Shown here: positions 17,999 through 26,959 of the stretch, one piece after another | How positions within the stretch are numbered: the stretch's first letter is position 1 | Layout of the letters: every line of letters starts with the position of its first letter | Assembly: GCF_021603645.1 (NCBI RefSeq) | Contig: NZ_BQHJ01000005.1 | Location: 471,723-535,722 of the forward strand | Source: Pseudomonas pseudonitroreducens | Lineage (GTDB): Bacteria; Pseudomonadota; Gammaproteobacteria; Pseudomonadales; Pseudomonadaceae | Reading direction: 5' to 3' | DNA length: 64,000 bases | The notes under the pieces: generated by a model | Database searches by the model: none | Told to the model about the DNA's origin: nothing | The model's input: the letters and a program-made list of their open reading frames with translations, nothing else | Translations under genes and position numbers: made by a program

Positions 17999-18781
17999 TC
18001 AGGGCTTCTCGGCCCAGGTCGCCAGGAAGGTCGGCAGGAAACGATCCACCACGAAGCGTGGGTTGGGCTGTTCGTCCTCGATGAAGCCGCGCAGGACGAA
18101 GCCCGCTTGCAGTTGCCCGCCGATCTGCTCGGCCAGGCTATGGCCGAACACCAGTGCCTCACCGCGCTGCTGCTTGTCCTTCAGGGCCTCGGCCGGCAGG
18201 TCGCGCAGGTCGGAATAGGGCAGCTTGAAGGCCGGGCGCAGCAGCCCTTGCTCGGCCAGCGCCGGGTCGCGCGCGCCGATGAACACCACCGGATTGTAGA
18301 AACTGGCGAGCAACCGGCCACCGCTGCGCAAGGTGCGGAAGCACTCGCGCCAGACCGGGCGGATATCCGGTACATAGAGATTGGAAATCGGCTGGAAGAT
18401 GCAGTCGAAGTGGCCATCGGCGAAGGCCGACAGATCACGCATGTCGCCCAGCACGGTTTCCAATTGCAGGCCGTCGCGCTCGGCTACGTGGCGATCCCGC
18501 GCCAGTTGCTCGGGGCTCGCATCCAGCACCGTCACCTGTGCCCCGGCGGCCGCCAGCACGGGCGCCTGCTGCCCGCCACCGGAGGCCAGGCAGAGGATGC
18601 GCTGGCCGCCGACGTCGCCCAGCCATGCCGGCGGCAGCGGGGAAGGCGTGAGATGCACCTGCCAGTCGCCGCGCCGCGCGGCCGCCGTGATCTCCGGGCC
18701 GACCGGCTGGCTCCATGGCCCTTGCTCGCGGGCCTGGCGGTCCCAGGCAAGCTGATTGTGCTTGAAGATATCGAAAGGCAT
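17999..18781 (-). CDS. Class I SAM-dependent methyltransferase
   Basis: A 260-residue protein with the Rossmann methyltransferase motifs: motif I ILCLASGGGQQAPVLAAAGA, the acidic end of strand 2 in VTVLDASPEQL, and FDCIFQPISNLYVPDI followed by GGRLLASFYNP. The acceptor is not known. It starts ten bases after the stop of the DHA2 transporter on the same strand, so it is probably the last gene of the efflux operon, where it might modify or protect against the exported compound; that role is inference. Confidence 0.82.
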   Translation of the reverse strand: MPFDIFKHNQLAWDRQAREQGPWSQPVGPEITAAARRGDWQVHLTPSPLPPAWLGDVGGQRILCLASGGGQQAPVLAAAGAQVTVLDASPEQLARDRHVAERDGLQLETVLGDMRDLSAFADGHFDCIFQPISNLYVPDIRPVWRECFRTLRSGGRLLASFYNPVVFIGARDPALAEQGLLRPAFKLPYSDLRDLPAEALKDKQQRGEALVFGHSLAEQIGGQLQAGFVLRGFIEDEQPNPRFVVDRFLPTFLATWAEKP

Positions 18782-18791
18782 GCAGATTCCT

Positions 18792-20327
18792 CTAGGAACG
18801 CGGGTTGCCGCGCAGGGCCAGTGCGGCCACCGCACAGGCCAGCAGGGCGATGAAAGACAGATAGAACGCATCACCGTAGGCCATGAGGAATGCCTCGTGG
18901 CGAATGTTCGCGCCCAGGCGGGCGAGGGTTTCGGCCTGCGCCGGCAGCCATTCGTTGAGCGCGAAGGCGCTGCCGGGGTCGTCTTGCAGGCGTTCCTGCA
19001 GGGCTGGCGAGAAGAGCGTCAGCTGTTCGCCGATGCGCTCGGAGTGGAAGCGCTCGCGCTGCGAGACGATCTGTGTCAGCGCCGCCGTCCCCACCGCGCC
19101 GCCGAGGTTGCGCAGCATGGAGAACAGCGCCGAGGCAGAACCGGCCTGCTGTTTGGACAACCCGGAAACCGCCAGCACCGACAGCGCCACCATGATGAAC
19201 GGCTGGCCGATGCCGCGGACTACGGTGGAGGGAATGATCACGTTGGCCGCGCTGTCGGCATCCAGGTGTGCACCGAGATAACAGCCCAGCGCCATGATGG
19301 CGAAGCCGCTGGCGACCATCAGCTTGGCGTTCAGCCAGCGCATCAGGCGCGGCATCAGCGGTGCCAGGAGCAATTGCACGAGGCCATAGGCGATCAGGCT
19401 GACGCCGATCTCGCGGGCATTGTAGCCATGCAACTGGGACAGGTAGTTCGGCACCAGGAACACCAGGCCGAAGGTCGCTGCGCCGAAAATAAACATTGCC
19501 GCGCTGGCCACGCCGAAGTTGTAGCCGGCCAGCAGGCGCAGGTTGATGAACGAGCGCCGGCCGAACAGCTGCGTATGGATGAACAGGAGAAGCGCGAGTA
19601 CGCCGACGAGCAACATGCCAGTGATGAAGTCGGAACCGAACCAGTCCTTGCGCCCACCTTCCTCCAGCACGACCTGGATCGCCCCCAGGCCGATGATCAT
19701 GCTGACGATGCCCAGCCAGTCGCCGTTGCGCAGCTTGTGCACCTGCATGGCTTGCGGCGCTATCGCCCAGGCCACGGCAGCCAGCAGGAGCAGGCCGGGG
19801 ATCAGTTGCAGGTAGAAGATCCAGCGCCAACTGTAGGCGTCGGTAAGCCAGCCACCGATGGACGGCCCGGCAGCCTGGGCGACGCTGTTGGACAGGCTGA
19901 ACAACGCCATGCCCATGGCTACCCGCGATGCCGGCAGCTCGGTGATGATCAGCTGGAACGACAGTGGGATCAGCACCGCGCCGGCCGCCCCCTGGATCAC
20001 GCGGATAGCGATCAGGGTGGCAAGGTTCGGCGAGAACGAGCAGGCCACCGAGGCCGCCAGGAAGATCCCCGAGCCGACCAGCATCACCCGGCGCAGGGAA
20101 AACACTTCGACCAGCCAGGCGGTCAGCGGGATGATCACGATCTCGGCGACCAGGTAAGCCGTGGAAATCCACGAGCCTTCCTCGAAGCTGGCACTCAGCG
20201 AACCCTGGATTTCCGGCAGGGCGGCGCTGGTCACGTGCACATTCATGCCGGCCATGAAGCAGCCGAGCAGCCCGCCGATCACCGCTACCCAGGCTTTCAG
20301 CGAGGTTTTTTCGCTCTCACTGGCCAT
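18792..20327 (-). CDS. DHA2-family (EmrB/QacA) drug:proton antiporter
   Basis: An inner-membrane exporter of about 511 residues with fourteen hydrophobic segments, the DHA2 number. Motif C of drug exporters is seen in LFSLSNSVAQAAGPSIGGWLTD and motif A-like residues in the first loops. The chosen ATG at 20327 overlaps the adapter gene by 11 bases; an in-frame ATG at 20348 has no ribosome site. With the HlyD adapter and NodT outer-membrane factor upstream it forms a complete tripartite pump crossing both membranes. Confidence 0.9.
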   Translation of the reverse strand: MASESEKTSLKAWVAVIGGLLGCFMAGMNVHVTSAALPEIQGSLSASFEEGSWISTAYLVAEIVIIPLTAWLVEVFSLRRVMLVGSGIFLAASVACSFSPNLATLIAIRVIQGAAGAVLIPLSFQLIITELPASRVAMGMALFSLSNSVAQAAGPSIGGWLTDAYSWRWIFYLQLIPGLLLLAAVAWAIAPQAMQVHKLRNGDWLGIVSMIIGLGAIQVVLEEGGRKDWFGSDFITGMLLVGVLALLLFIHTQLFGRRSFINLRLLAGYNFGVASAAMFIFGAATFGLVFLVPNYLSQLHGYNAREIGVSLIAYGLVQLLLAPLMPRLMRWLNAKLMVASGFAIMALGCYLGAHLDADSAANVIIPSTVVRGIGQPFIMVALSVLAVSGLSKQQAGSASALFSMLRNLGGAVGTAALTQIVSQRERFHSERIGEQLTLFSPALQERLQDDPGSAFALNEWLPAQAETLARLGANIRHEAFLMAYGDAFYLSFIALLACAVAALALRGNPRS

Positions 20328-21477
20328 CGGCTTGCGCCTCGCCGCCATCGCGGGTATCCACCTCGGCGATCACCGACATGCCGGGGAGGATCGGCAACTG
20401 CTCGCGAGCGCCGGGGTCCAGGGCAATCTTCACCGGGAAGCGCTGGACGATCTTGGTGAAGTTGCCCGTGGCGTTGTCCGGCGGCAGCAAGGCGAAGATC
20501 GACCCCGAGCCGGGCGAGACACTCTCGATACGGCCATGCAGCCGCACCTGCGGGAAACTGTCCAGGCGCAGCTCCACCGACTGGCCGGGGCGCATGCGGC
20601 GCAGTTGGGTTTCCTTGTAGTTGGCCACCACGTAGGACTGCTCCAGCGGCACCAGGGCCAGCAGTGGCAGGCCGGGCGTGACGTACTGGCGCTGGCGTAC
20701 CCGGCGTTGGCCAACGACGCCGGCGATGGGCGCGCGGATCAAGGTGTCCTCCAGTTCATGTTCCGCCAGGGCCAGGCTGGCATCTGCCTCGGCGGCGCGG
20801 GCCTGACGCTGTTGCAATTGCGCGGCGGCTTGTGCGCGGCCGGCCTGGAGTACGTTCAGGCGGGTGCGCTGCCGGCTGGCCGCGGCTTCGGCGCGGCTGA
20901 GCGTGGAGCGGGCCCGCGCGAAGTCGGCGGTGACGCTCTCCAGGCGCTGGCTGCTGGCGGCCTGCTGGGCGACGAGGTCGCGGTAGCGCTGGAAGTCCAG
21001 TTGCGCGCGCTGGCGTTCGGCACGGGCGCTGTCGATCTCGGCGACGGCCTGGTCGATCAGCGCCTGCTGTTCCTGCAACTGGGCGTCGAATGTCACCAGC
21101 GCGGCCTGTTGCGCGGCGATGGCGGCACGCGCTTCGACCTGCCGTGCCCGGGCCTGCGCCAGTCGTGCCTGATAATCGCGATCCTGAATGCGTACCAGCG
21201 CCGTGCCGGCGCTGACGCTCTGGTTGTCAGCGACCAGCACCTCGGCGACGTAGCCGGACACCTTCGGGCTGATGGTGATCCAGTCGGCACGCACGTAGGC
21301 GTCATCGGTTTCCTCCAGGTAGCGACCGATGCTCGCCCAGTAGGAGCCGTACCCCAGCACGGCGAGCAGCAGCACGCAGCTGCCCAGCCACAGCAGGCGG
21401 CGCTGGCGACGCCTGCTTTCGCGCTGAGCTTTGTGTTCGGCGGCTTCGGCTTGTTGTTCGGCGACGGCCATATTCAT
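20317..21477 (-). CDS. HlyD/EmrA-family membrane fusion protein
   Basis: A 386-residue periplasmic adapter. One N-terminal membrane helix (LLWLGSCVLLLAVLGYGSYW) precedes ETDDAYVRADWITISPKVSGYVAEVLV, the lipoyl half-motif of EmrA proteins; a long Ala/Gln/Arg-rich coiled coil occupies about residues 90-210, and the second lipoyl half is LIRAPIAGVVGQRRVRQRQYV. Its ATG overlaps the stop of the NodT gene in ATGA, so the two are translationally coupled. Confidence 0.92.
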   Translation of the reverse strand: MNMAVAEQQAEAAEHKAQRESRRRQRRLLWLGSCVLLLAVLGYGSYWASIGRYLEETDDAYVRADWITISPKVSGYVAEVLVADNQSVSAGTALVRIQDRDYQARLAQARARQVEARAAIAAQQAALVTFDAQLQEQQALIDQAVAEIDSARAERQRAQLDFQRYRDLVAQQAASSQRLESVTADFARARSTLSRAEAAASRQRTRLNVLQAGRAQAAAQLQQRQARAAEADASLALAEHELEDTLIRAPIAGVVGQRRVRQRQYVTPGLPLLALVPLEQSYVVANYKETQLRRMRPGQSVELRLDSFPQVRLHGRIESVSPGSGSIFALLPPDNATGNFTKIVQRFPVKIALDPGAREQLPILPGMSVIAEVDTRDGGEAQADGQ

Positions 21478-22961
21478 CTTGCGGGTTCCGTGGCAGTGGT
21501 GGTGTGCCCGGCCAGCTGGTTGGCTGGCGTGTCCTGCCAGCCACCGCCGAGGGCGTGGAAGAGATCGATCTGGCGCTCAGCGAGTAGCTGGTCGGCTTCG
21601 GCCGTGTCCGCTTCAAGGCGGACCATGGCGCGTTCGCTATCGAGCACGTCGAGGAAGTCCAGCGCACCGGCCTGGTAGTTCACCTGTGCCAGGCGATAGG
21701 CGTTGCGGCTGCTGTCCAGGGCGCTGCCCAGTGCCGCGCGGTGGCCAGCCTCGCCGCTGTAGCGCGCGAGGCTCTGGCGAACCTCCTTGAGCGCCACCAG
21801 CGCCTGCTGCTGGAAGCGTGCGAGCTGCTGATTCTCGCGGGCCTGCGCAGCGGCGAGACGGGCACGAGTGCCAAGCAGGTTGGGAAAGCTCCAGCTGATC
21901 AGCGGCCCGACGGCATAGGTGATCGCCTCGTGCGCGCCAAGGTCGGAGAGGCGTGAGGCCGATGAGGTGATCGACGCCCCGAACGACACACTCGGGTAGA
22001 AGTCGGCCTGGCGCACGCCGACTTCGTGCCCGGCGGCGGCCAGCTCGCGCTGCGCCGCGCGAATATCCGGACGCCGCTGCAGCAGCGCCCAGCCATCGCC
22101 AACCGGGAGCGCCTGGTGCAGCTGTGGCACGCTGCGGCAGTCACTGAGCGCAGCCGGCAGTTGCCCTGCCTGGCTACCGGTGAGCACGTTGAGCTCTTCC
22201 AGCGCGGCTTGCTGCTCGGCTTGCAGGCGCGGCAGAGCGGCGCGGGTTTCCGCCAGCAGGCTGCGCATGCGCTCCACTTCCAGGTCGGTGAGCAGCCCGG
22301 CGCGGCGCTGGCGAAGGGTGAGATCGAGGCTGCGCTCGACGGTCGCCACCGAGTGCTGCTGGATGACGGCCCGGCCGGCATAGGCGCAGGCATTGGCGTA
22401 GGCGCGCGCCGTGGCGGCGGCGACACTCACGCGCAACTGGTCGTGGGCCGCCTGTGCCGCCTCGGCGTTGGCCTGGGCGGCGAGGATCGACTGGCGCACC
22501 CGACCCCAGAGATCGATCTGGTAGTCGAGCGCGAACCCCGGTATCTGGTTCCACTGCGAGCCGGCGCGGCTGCCGCGGGCCTTGGCTTCGGTCTGGTCGT
22601 CGCTGCTGCGGCCGTAGACGGCCTGCCAGCTCGCCGTGGTCGTCGGCCAGCGCTGCGCCCGTGCCTGCCCGAGCAAGGCGAGCAGTTCGTCGACATGGGC
22701 CAGGGACGCCTGCAACTGCTGATTGTGTTGCAGGGCCTGGATCACCAGTTGGTCAAGCAGCGGATCCTGGTAGAGCCGCCACCAGTGGGCGGGCGGGTCC
22801 TGCGCAGCGACGTTGCTGGCCAGTGCTCGCCAGTCGGCACCGGGGGAAGTGCCGGAAGAGGGCGGCTGATGCTCGCTGACCGCCGCACAGCCGCCCAGCA
22901 GCAGGCCGGCGCAGGCCAGCGTGAGCAGAGCATGGCGTGGATTGGATGTAGGTATTGGCAT
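21474..22961 (-). CDS. NodT-family outer-membrane efflux lipoprotein
   Basis: A 495-residue TolC-like channel with a lipoprotein signal peptide (lipobox LLGGC, Cys at about residue 25) and the NodT pattern WWRLYQDPLLDQLVIQALQHN, FALDYQIDLWGRVRQSILAAQA and AAGHEVGVRQADFYPSVSFGA. It is the first gene of the efflux operon and lies 113 bases downstream of an AraC regulator read in the same direction. Confidence 0.93.
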   Translation of the reverse strand: MPIPTSNPRHALLTLACAGLLLGGCAAVSEHQPPSSGTSPGADWRALASNVAAQDPPAHWWRLYQDPLLDQLVIQALQHNQQLQASLAHVDELLALLGQARAQRWPTTTASWQAVYGRSSDDQTEAKARGSRAGSQWNQIPGFALDYQIDLWGRVRQSILAAQANAEAAQAAHDQLRVSVAAATARAYANACAYAGRAVIQQHSVATVERSLDLTLRQRRAGLLTDLEVERMRSLLAETRAALPRLQAEQQAALEELNVLTGSQAGQLPAALSDCRSVPQLHQALPVGDGWALLQRRPDIRAAQRELAAAGHEVGVRQADFYPSVSFGASITSSASRLSDLGAHEAITYAVGPLISWSFPNLLGTRARLAAAQARENQQLARFQQQALVALKEVRQSLARYSGEAGHRAALGSALDSSRNAYRLAQVNYQAGALDFLDVLDSERAMVRLEADTAEADQLLAERQIDLFHALGGGWQDTPANQLAGHTTTATEPAR

Positions 22962-23074
22962 ATCGGGGAGTCATTTCGTTTCGGACTCCCGCAGGTTAGG
23001 GATTGCGCCGCTACGGTTCTCTCGCCGCCCTGACAACCAGCCTCGCGAAAATGACAACCAGCTGGCTGCCCGCC

Positions 23075-23821
23075 TCAGGAACGCGCAGCCAGGTAATGAC
23101 TGGGCAATTGCCCGAGGATGCGCTTGAAGGTCTGCGAGAAGGCGCTCGGGCTCTGGTAGCCATGTTCCAGGGCGACTTCCAGTACCGAAGCGCCGGCGAT
23201 CAGCCTTTGCAGGCCGAGCACCATGCGCACGCGGGTGCGCCAATCGCCGAAGTTCATCCCCAGCTCGCGCTGGAACAGGCGGGCGAGGGTGCGGCTGCTC
23301 ATGTTCAGCCGCTGCGCCCAATCCTCCATGCCGGTTTCATCTGCCGGAGCGCCGATCACCGCATTGCACAGGCGCTGCAGACGCGGGTCGGTGGGCATGG
23401 CGAGGTGAATGCCGACCGTCTGCGCCGCGTCCATCTCCACCAGCAGCAGTTCGTGCAGGCAGCGGCGGCGCTGCTCGTTGCCAGCGCCGGCCTGCATCGC
23501 ACTGGCAGCGACCAGCAGCTCGCGCAGCAGCGGCGTCACTTCGATCAGCTGGCACTGCTGGCCGCCCCAGGGCCAGGTTGATGCCGGCATGAACAGCGTG
23601 CGCATCCGCACGCTGCCGAACATGCGGATCTGATGCTCGGTACCGGGCGGAACCCAGAGCGCATGGCCGGGCGGCACCACCCAGTTCTTCTGGGCGGCGC
23701 CAACCAGCATTACGCCGGAAATCGAGTGAATCAGCTGCGCCTGGTTGTGGCAGTGCGGGAGGATTTCCTCGCCATCCCGGTGGTCGTAGGCCAGCGCTTC
23801 GAGGGACATGGCGCAGGTCAT
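23075..23821 (-). CDS. AraC-family regulator with N-terminal cupin
   Basis: A 248-residue regulator. The N-terminal half is a cupin sensor (HCHNQAQLIHSISGVMLV...WVPPGTEHQI) and the C-terminal half has two AraC helix-turn-helix units (WAQRLNMSSRTLARLFQREL and VLEVALEHGYQSPSAFSQTFKR). AAAGGA lies eight bases before the ATG at 23821. Position directly upstream of the efflux operon on the same strand suggests it controls that operon, perhaps as part of the same transcript. Confidence 0.88.
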   Translation of the reverse strand: MTCAMSLEALAYDHRDGEEILPHCHNQAQLIHSISGVMLVGAAQKNWVVPPGHALWVPPGTEHQIRMFGSVRMRTLFMPASTWPWGGQQCQLIEVTPLLRELLVAASAMQAGAGNEQRRRCLHELLLVEMDAAQTVGIHLAMPTDPRLQRLCNAVIGAPADETGMEDWAQRLNMSSRTLARLFQRELGMNFGDWRTRVRMVLGLQRLIAGASVLEVALEHGYQSPSAFSQTFKRILGQLPSHYLAARS

Positions 23822-24005
23822 GCTGCCTGTCCTTTACGGCGGTAGGGAATGTCGAGCGGCGTCACGGGGGCCTCCTGGTTGAGCCAGCATTCTAAATGAG
23901 GCAATCCGGCATGAATTGGCGTTGTATTGCCGGAATAATAAGTCGCGAGCAATAACGCATCAAAAATCAGAAGAATATTGGGATTATCGATAAGTATTGT
24001 TCTGT

Positions 24006-24959
24006 TCAGTGAGAGGAGACATAACCCGAGGCCTCCTGCGCTGGCGGAATCGCGAAGTTCTCCCGCATGCGCTGTGCCTCCGCCAGCGGTGTTCGGCCGA
24101 ACAGGCGCTTGAACTCGCGGTTGAACTGCGAGGCGCTGGCATAGCCGACGGCCAGGCTCGCCGCCTGCGCCGTCATGCCCTGGCGCACGATCAGCAGCCG
24201 AGCCTGGTGCAACCGCGTGCACTTGAGGTATTGCATGGGCGAGGTGCGGGTGACGGCCTTGAAGTGGCTATGGAAGGACGGAACGCTCATACCGGCTTCG
24301 CTCGCCAAGTGCGGCAGGTCGATGGGTTGCGCGTAGCTCGTATGGATGCGCTGCAGGGCCCTGGCGATATTGCCGAAGCGGCCGCGCATGGCCAGCGCCG
24401 CGCGCATGGCATTGCCCTGGGCGCCGGTGAGCACGCGGAAATACAGCTCGCGCAGCAGCGCCGGCGCGAGGATTGCCGCTTCCAGCGGCTCGCTCAGCGC
24501 TTCGAGCAATCGCAGCACTGACTGCGTCAGCGCCGGGGCCATCGGGCTGGAGAACAGGCTGCGTGGTGCGTCCTCGGCAGAAGCTTTGCCCATCTGGTCG
24601 ATCTGCAACATCAGTTCGGCGGCGAGCTGGAAGTCCAGGTGCAGGTAGATGGCCAGGAGCGGGCGCTCCAGTGTGGCGTCGGTTTCCATGGTGAAGGGCA
24701 CCGGCACGGCGACCGCAAGGTAGTGCTGTTCGTCGTAGAGGTAGATTTCATCGCCGAAATAGCCGCGCTTGCGGCCCTGGCAGACGATCACGATACCGGG
24801 GTCGTAGAGCACCGGGGTGCGCGCCAGCGGGCGATTCGAGCGGAGCAGTCGCACGCCCGCCAGCGCGGTGAGGTTGTAGCCCTCCTGGGGAGCCAATGCG
24901 CCGAGCAGGGCGGCCATGCGTGCCTGCCCGGCGCAGGGTGCTTCGATTTCCGCATTCAT
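24006..24959 (-). CDS. AraC-family regulator, YqhC-like
   Basis: A 317-residue regulator with the AraC_N (YqhC-type) sensor domain (ALAPQEGYNLTALAGVRLLRS, YDPGIVIVCQGRKRGYFGDE) and a C-terminal double helix-turn-helix (LPHLASEAGMSVPSFHSHFK, AASLAVGYASASQFNREFKRLFGRTP). The start MNAEIEAP at 24959 is favoured over a 23-codon extension. It is divergent from a short-chain dehydrogenase gene with 91 bp between them; in E. coli YqhC likewise controls a neighbouring reductase, so it probably controls that gene. Confidence 0.87.
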   Translation of the reverse strand: MNAEIEAPCAGQARMAALLGALAPQEGYNLTALAGVRLLRSNRPLARTPVLYDPGIVIVCQGRKRGYFGDEIYLYDEQHYLAVAVPVPFTMETDATLERPLLAIYLHLDFQLAAELMLQIDQMGKASAEDAPRSLFSSPMAPALTQSVLRLLEALSEPLEAAILAPALLRELYFRVLTGAQGNAMRAALAMRGRFGNIARALQRIHTSYAQPIDLPHLASEAGMSVPSFHSHFKAVTRTSPMQYLKCTRLHQARLLIVRQGMTAQAASLAVGYASASQFNREFKRLFGRTPLAEAQRMRENFAIPPAQEASGYVSSH

Positions 24960-25050
24960 AGAATCAGGCAATAAAGTCAGAGATTGAGGTCTGCGAGATG
25001 GCGGTGATGCTGAGTATTGTGCACTCAAATCCCTGAAGTGGAGTCACCTG

Positions 25051-25884
25051 ATGTCATCTCGCAAAAACCTGCTGATCACCGGCGCCAGCAGTGGCTTCGG
25101 CCTCGCCCTGGCCCGCGAGGCGCTCGCCGCCGGGCATCGCGTGGTAGGTACGGTTCGCAACGAACAGGCCCGCGCCGAACTTGAAGCCTTGGCACCCGGG
25201 CAAATCTTCGGGCGCCTGCTCGACGTGACCGATTTCGATGCCATTCCGGGCCTGGTCGCGGAGGTCGAGGCCAGCGTCGGCCCGCTGGATGTGCTGGTGA
25301 ACAGCGCCGGCTACGGCCATGAAGGCATCCTCGAGGAATCGCCGCTGGAGGCAATGCGCCGGCAGTTCGAGGTCAACGTCTTCGGCGCCGTGGCGATGAT
25401 CAGGGCAGTCCTGCCGTGCATGCGCCAGCGCCGGCGTGGCCACATCCTCAACATCACGTCCATGGGCGGCTACATCACGATGCCGGGTATCGCCTACTAC
25501 TGCGGCAGCAAGTTCGCCCTGGAGGGCATCAGCGATGCGCTGGGCAAGGAAGTCGAAGGTTTCGGCATCGCGGTGACCGCCGTGGCGCCAGGGTCCTTTC
25601 GCACCGATTGGGCAGGGCGCTCCATGGTCCGCAGCCCGCGCTCCATTGCCGATTACGACGCGCTGTTCGACCCGGTACGCCAGGCGCGGCAGGAAAAAAG
25701 CGGCAAGCAGCCGGGCGACCCGAGGAAAGCCGCGCGGGCCATGCTGGCGGCCATCGAGGCAGCCGTGCCGCCGCGGCACCTCCTGCTGGGCAACGATGCG
25801 CTGGGCCTGGTGCGGCAGAAGCTTTCAGCACTGGAAGAGGAAATCACCCGCTGGGAAACGCTGACTCGTTCCACCGACGGCTGA
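25051..25884 (+). CDS. Short-chain dehydrogenase/reductase
   Basis: A 277-residue classical SDR oxidoreductase: cofactor motif TGASSGFG near residue 11, NSAG at about 89-92, ITSMGGY with the catalytic Ser, and YYCGSK with the catalytic Tyr and Lys. The arginine-containing region after the first strand (TVRNEQAR) suggests NADPH. Substrate unknown. It is divergent from the YqhC-like regulator, and electrophile or aldehyde reduction is the natural guess from that pairing. Confidence 0.88.
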   Translation: MSSRKNLLITGASSGFGLALAREALAAGHRVVGTVRNEQARAELEALAPGQIFGRLLDVTDFDAIPGLVAEVEASVGPLDVLVNSAGYGHEGILEESPLEAMRRQFEVNVFGAVAMIRAVLPCMRQRRRGHILNITSMGGYITMPGIAYYCGSKFALEGISDALGKEVEGFGIAVTAVAPGSFRTDWAGRSMVRSPRSIADYDALFDPVRQARQEKSGKQPGDPRKAARAMLAAIEAAVPPRHLLLGNDALGLVRQKLSALEEEITRWETLTRSTDG

Positions 25885-25892
25885 GGTGCAAG

Positions 25893-26663
25893 TCAGCGTC
25901 CGGCGCTGCGCTCCTCGGGGCGCAGCGTGAGCACTTCGAAGCCCGTAGCGGTCACCGCCACGGTGTGTTCGAACTGCGCGGAGAGTTTGCCGTCGAGGGT
26001 CACCACGGTCCACTCGTCGTTCAGGGTTTTCACGCCGGAAAGCCCCTCGTTGAGCATGGGCTCGATGGTGAAGACCATGCCTGGGCGGAGCACCTGCCCG
26101 GTGCGCGGGCGCCCCACATGCAGCACCTGCGGCGGCTCGTGCATCTCGCGGCCGATGCCGTGGCCGCAGTAGTCCTCGACCACGCTGTAGCCGTGCTGGC
26201 GGGCATGCCGCTCGATGGCGTGGCCGATATCACCCAGGCGGGCGCCGGGCTTCACCGTGCGAATGCCTTTCCACATGGCCTCGTAGGTGATGTCCACCAG
26301 GCGCCGGGCGGCGGGTGAAACGTTACCGACGAGGTAGGTCTTGCTCGAATCGGCGATGAAGCCGTTCTTCTCCAGGGTGATGTCGAAGTTGACGATGTCG
26401 CCATCCTGCAGCCGGTCCGCCGCGGACGGCACACCATGGCAGACCACCTGGTTGGGTGAGGAGTTGAGCACGTAGGCAAAGCCGTACTGGCCCTTGCTGG
26501 CTGGCCGCGCCTGCAGTTCGTCGACGATGTAGCGCTCGACACGGTCGTTCACTTCCAGGGTCGTCATGCCCTCCAGCGGCAGCGTGTCGACGAAGCCGAA
26601 AACCTTCGCCAGCAGCCGGCCGGACTCGGCCATCAACGCCAGTTCCGCCGTGCTCTTGATCAT
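25893..26663 (-). CDS. map: Methionine aminopeptidase type I, second-copy type
   Basis: A 256-residue metallopeptidase that removes N-terminal Met from proteins. Metal ligands are seen in DIVNFDITLEKNGFIADSSKTY, GHGIGREMHEPPQVLH, FTIEPML and the C-terminal FEHTVAVTATGFEVLT. The ATG at 26663 overlaps the stop of the upstream ParD-like gene (ATGA), so translation is coupled. The housekeeping map gene normally sits beside rpsB; this isolated copy is probably an additional paralogue, which is inference. Confidence 0.9.
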   Translation of the reverse strand: MIKSTAELALMAESGRLLAKVFGFVDTLPLEGMTTLEVNDRVERYIVDELQARPASKGQYGFAYVLNSSPNQVVCHGVPSAADRLQDGDIVNFDITLEKNGFIADSSKTYLVGNVSPAARRLVDITYEAMWKGIRTVKPGARLGDIGHAIERHARQHGYSVVEDYCGHGIGREMHEPPQVLHVGRPRTGQVLRPGMVFTIEPMLNEGLSGVKTLNDEWTVVTLDGKLSAQFEHTVAVTATGFEVLTLRPEERSAGR

Positions 26664-26869
26664 CTTGCGCCGACCGCGGCCGGGCATTTCACCCCGGCTT
26701 CCTGCAGTTCGCGGGTGACAATCTGGTTGAAGCTCAGGGTCGGCTCCAGCTCGCAGAGCATGCCTATCCTGATCCAGAACGCGGCCTGGGCGTTGATCGA
26801 GCGGCAGGTCACCGAACTGGCGCGGCGCAGTTGATCGTGCAGGTCGTCATCCAGGTTGATGATGCCCAT
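26660..26869 (-). CDS. ParD-like ribbon-helix-helix protein
   Basis: A 69-residue protein, MGIINLDDDLHDQLRRASSV followed by RSINAQAAFWIRIGMLCEL, fits the ParD-like family (PF11903), whose N-terminal strand and two helices make a ribbon-helix-helix DNA-binding fold. It overlaps the methionine aminopeptidase start by four bases. The family is described as antitoxin-like, but no toxin gene of a known kind is beside it; its only partner is map. Start chosen at 26869, where the conserved domain begins. Confidence 0.78.
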   Translation of the reverse strand: MGIINLDDDLHDQLRRASSVTCRSINAQAAFWIRIGMLCELEPTLSFNQIVTRELQEAGVKCPAAVGAR

Positions 26870-26959
26870 GTGTCGCGAATCTCCATATGAAACATAACAA
26901 AACATATATCAAGCATATGGCTTCGGCAGGTTCAATGCAAAAGCGACCTGCCCTCGCGC

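Noticed and set aside
18756-20459. 567-codon plus-strand open frame opposite the DHA2 exporter
   Set aside because: Gln/His/Asp-rich shadow without a ribosome site; the minus strand has fourteen membrane helices.
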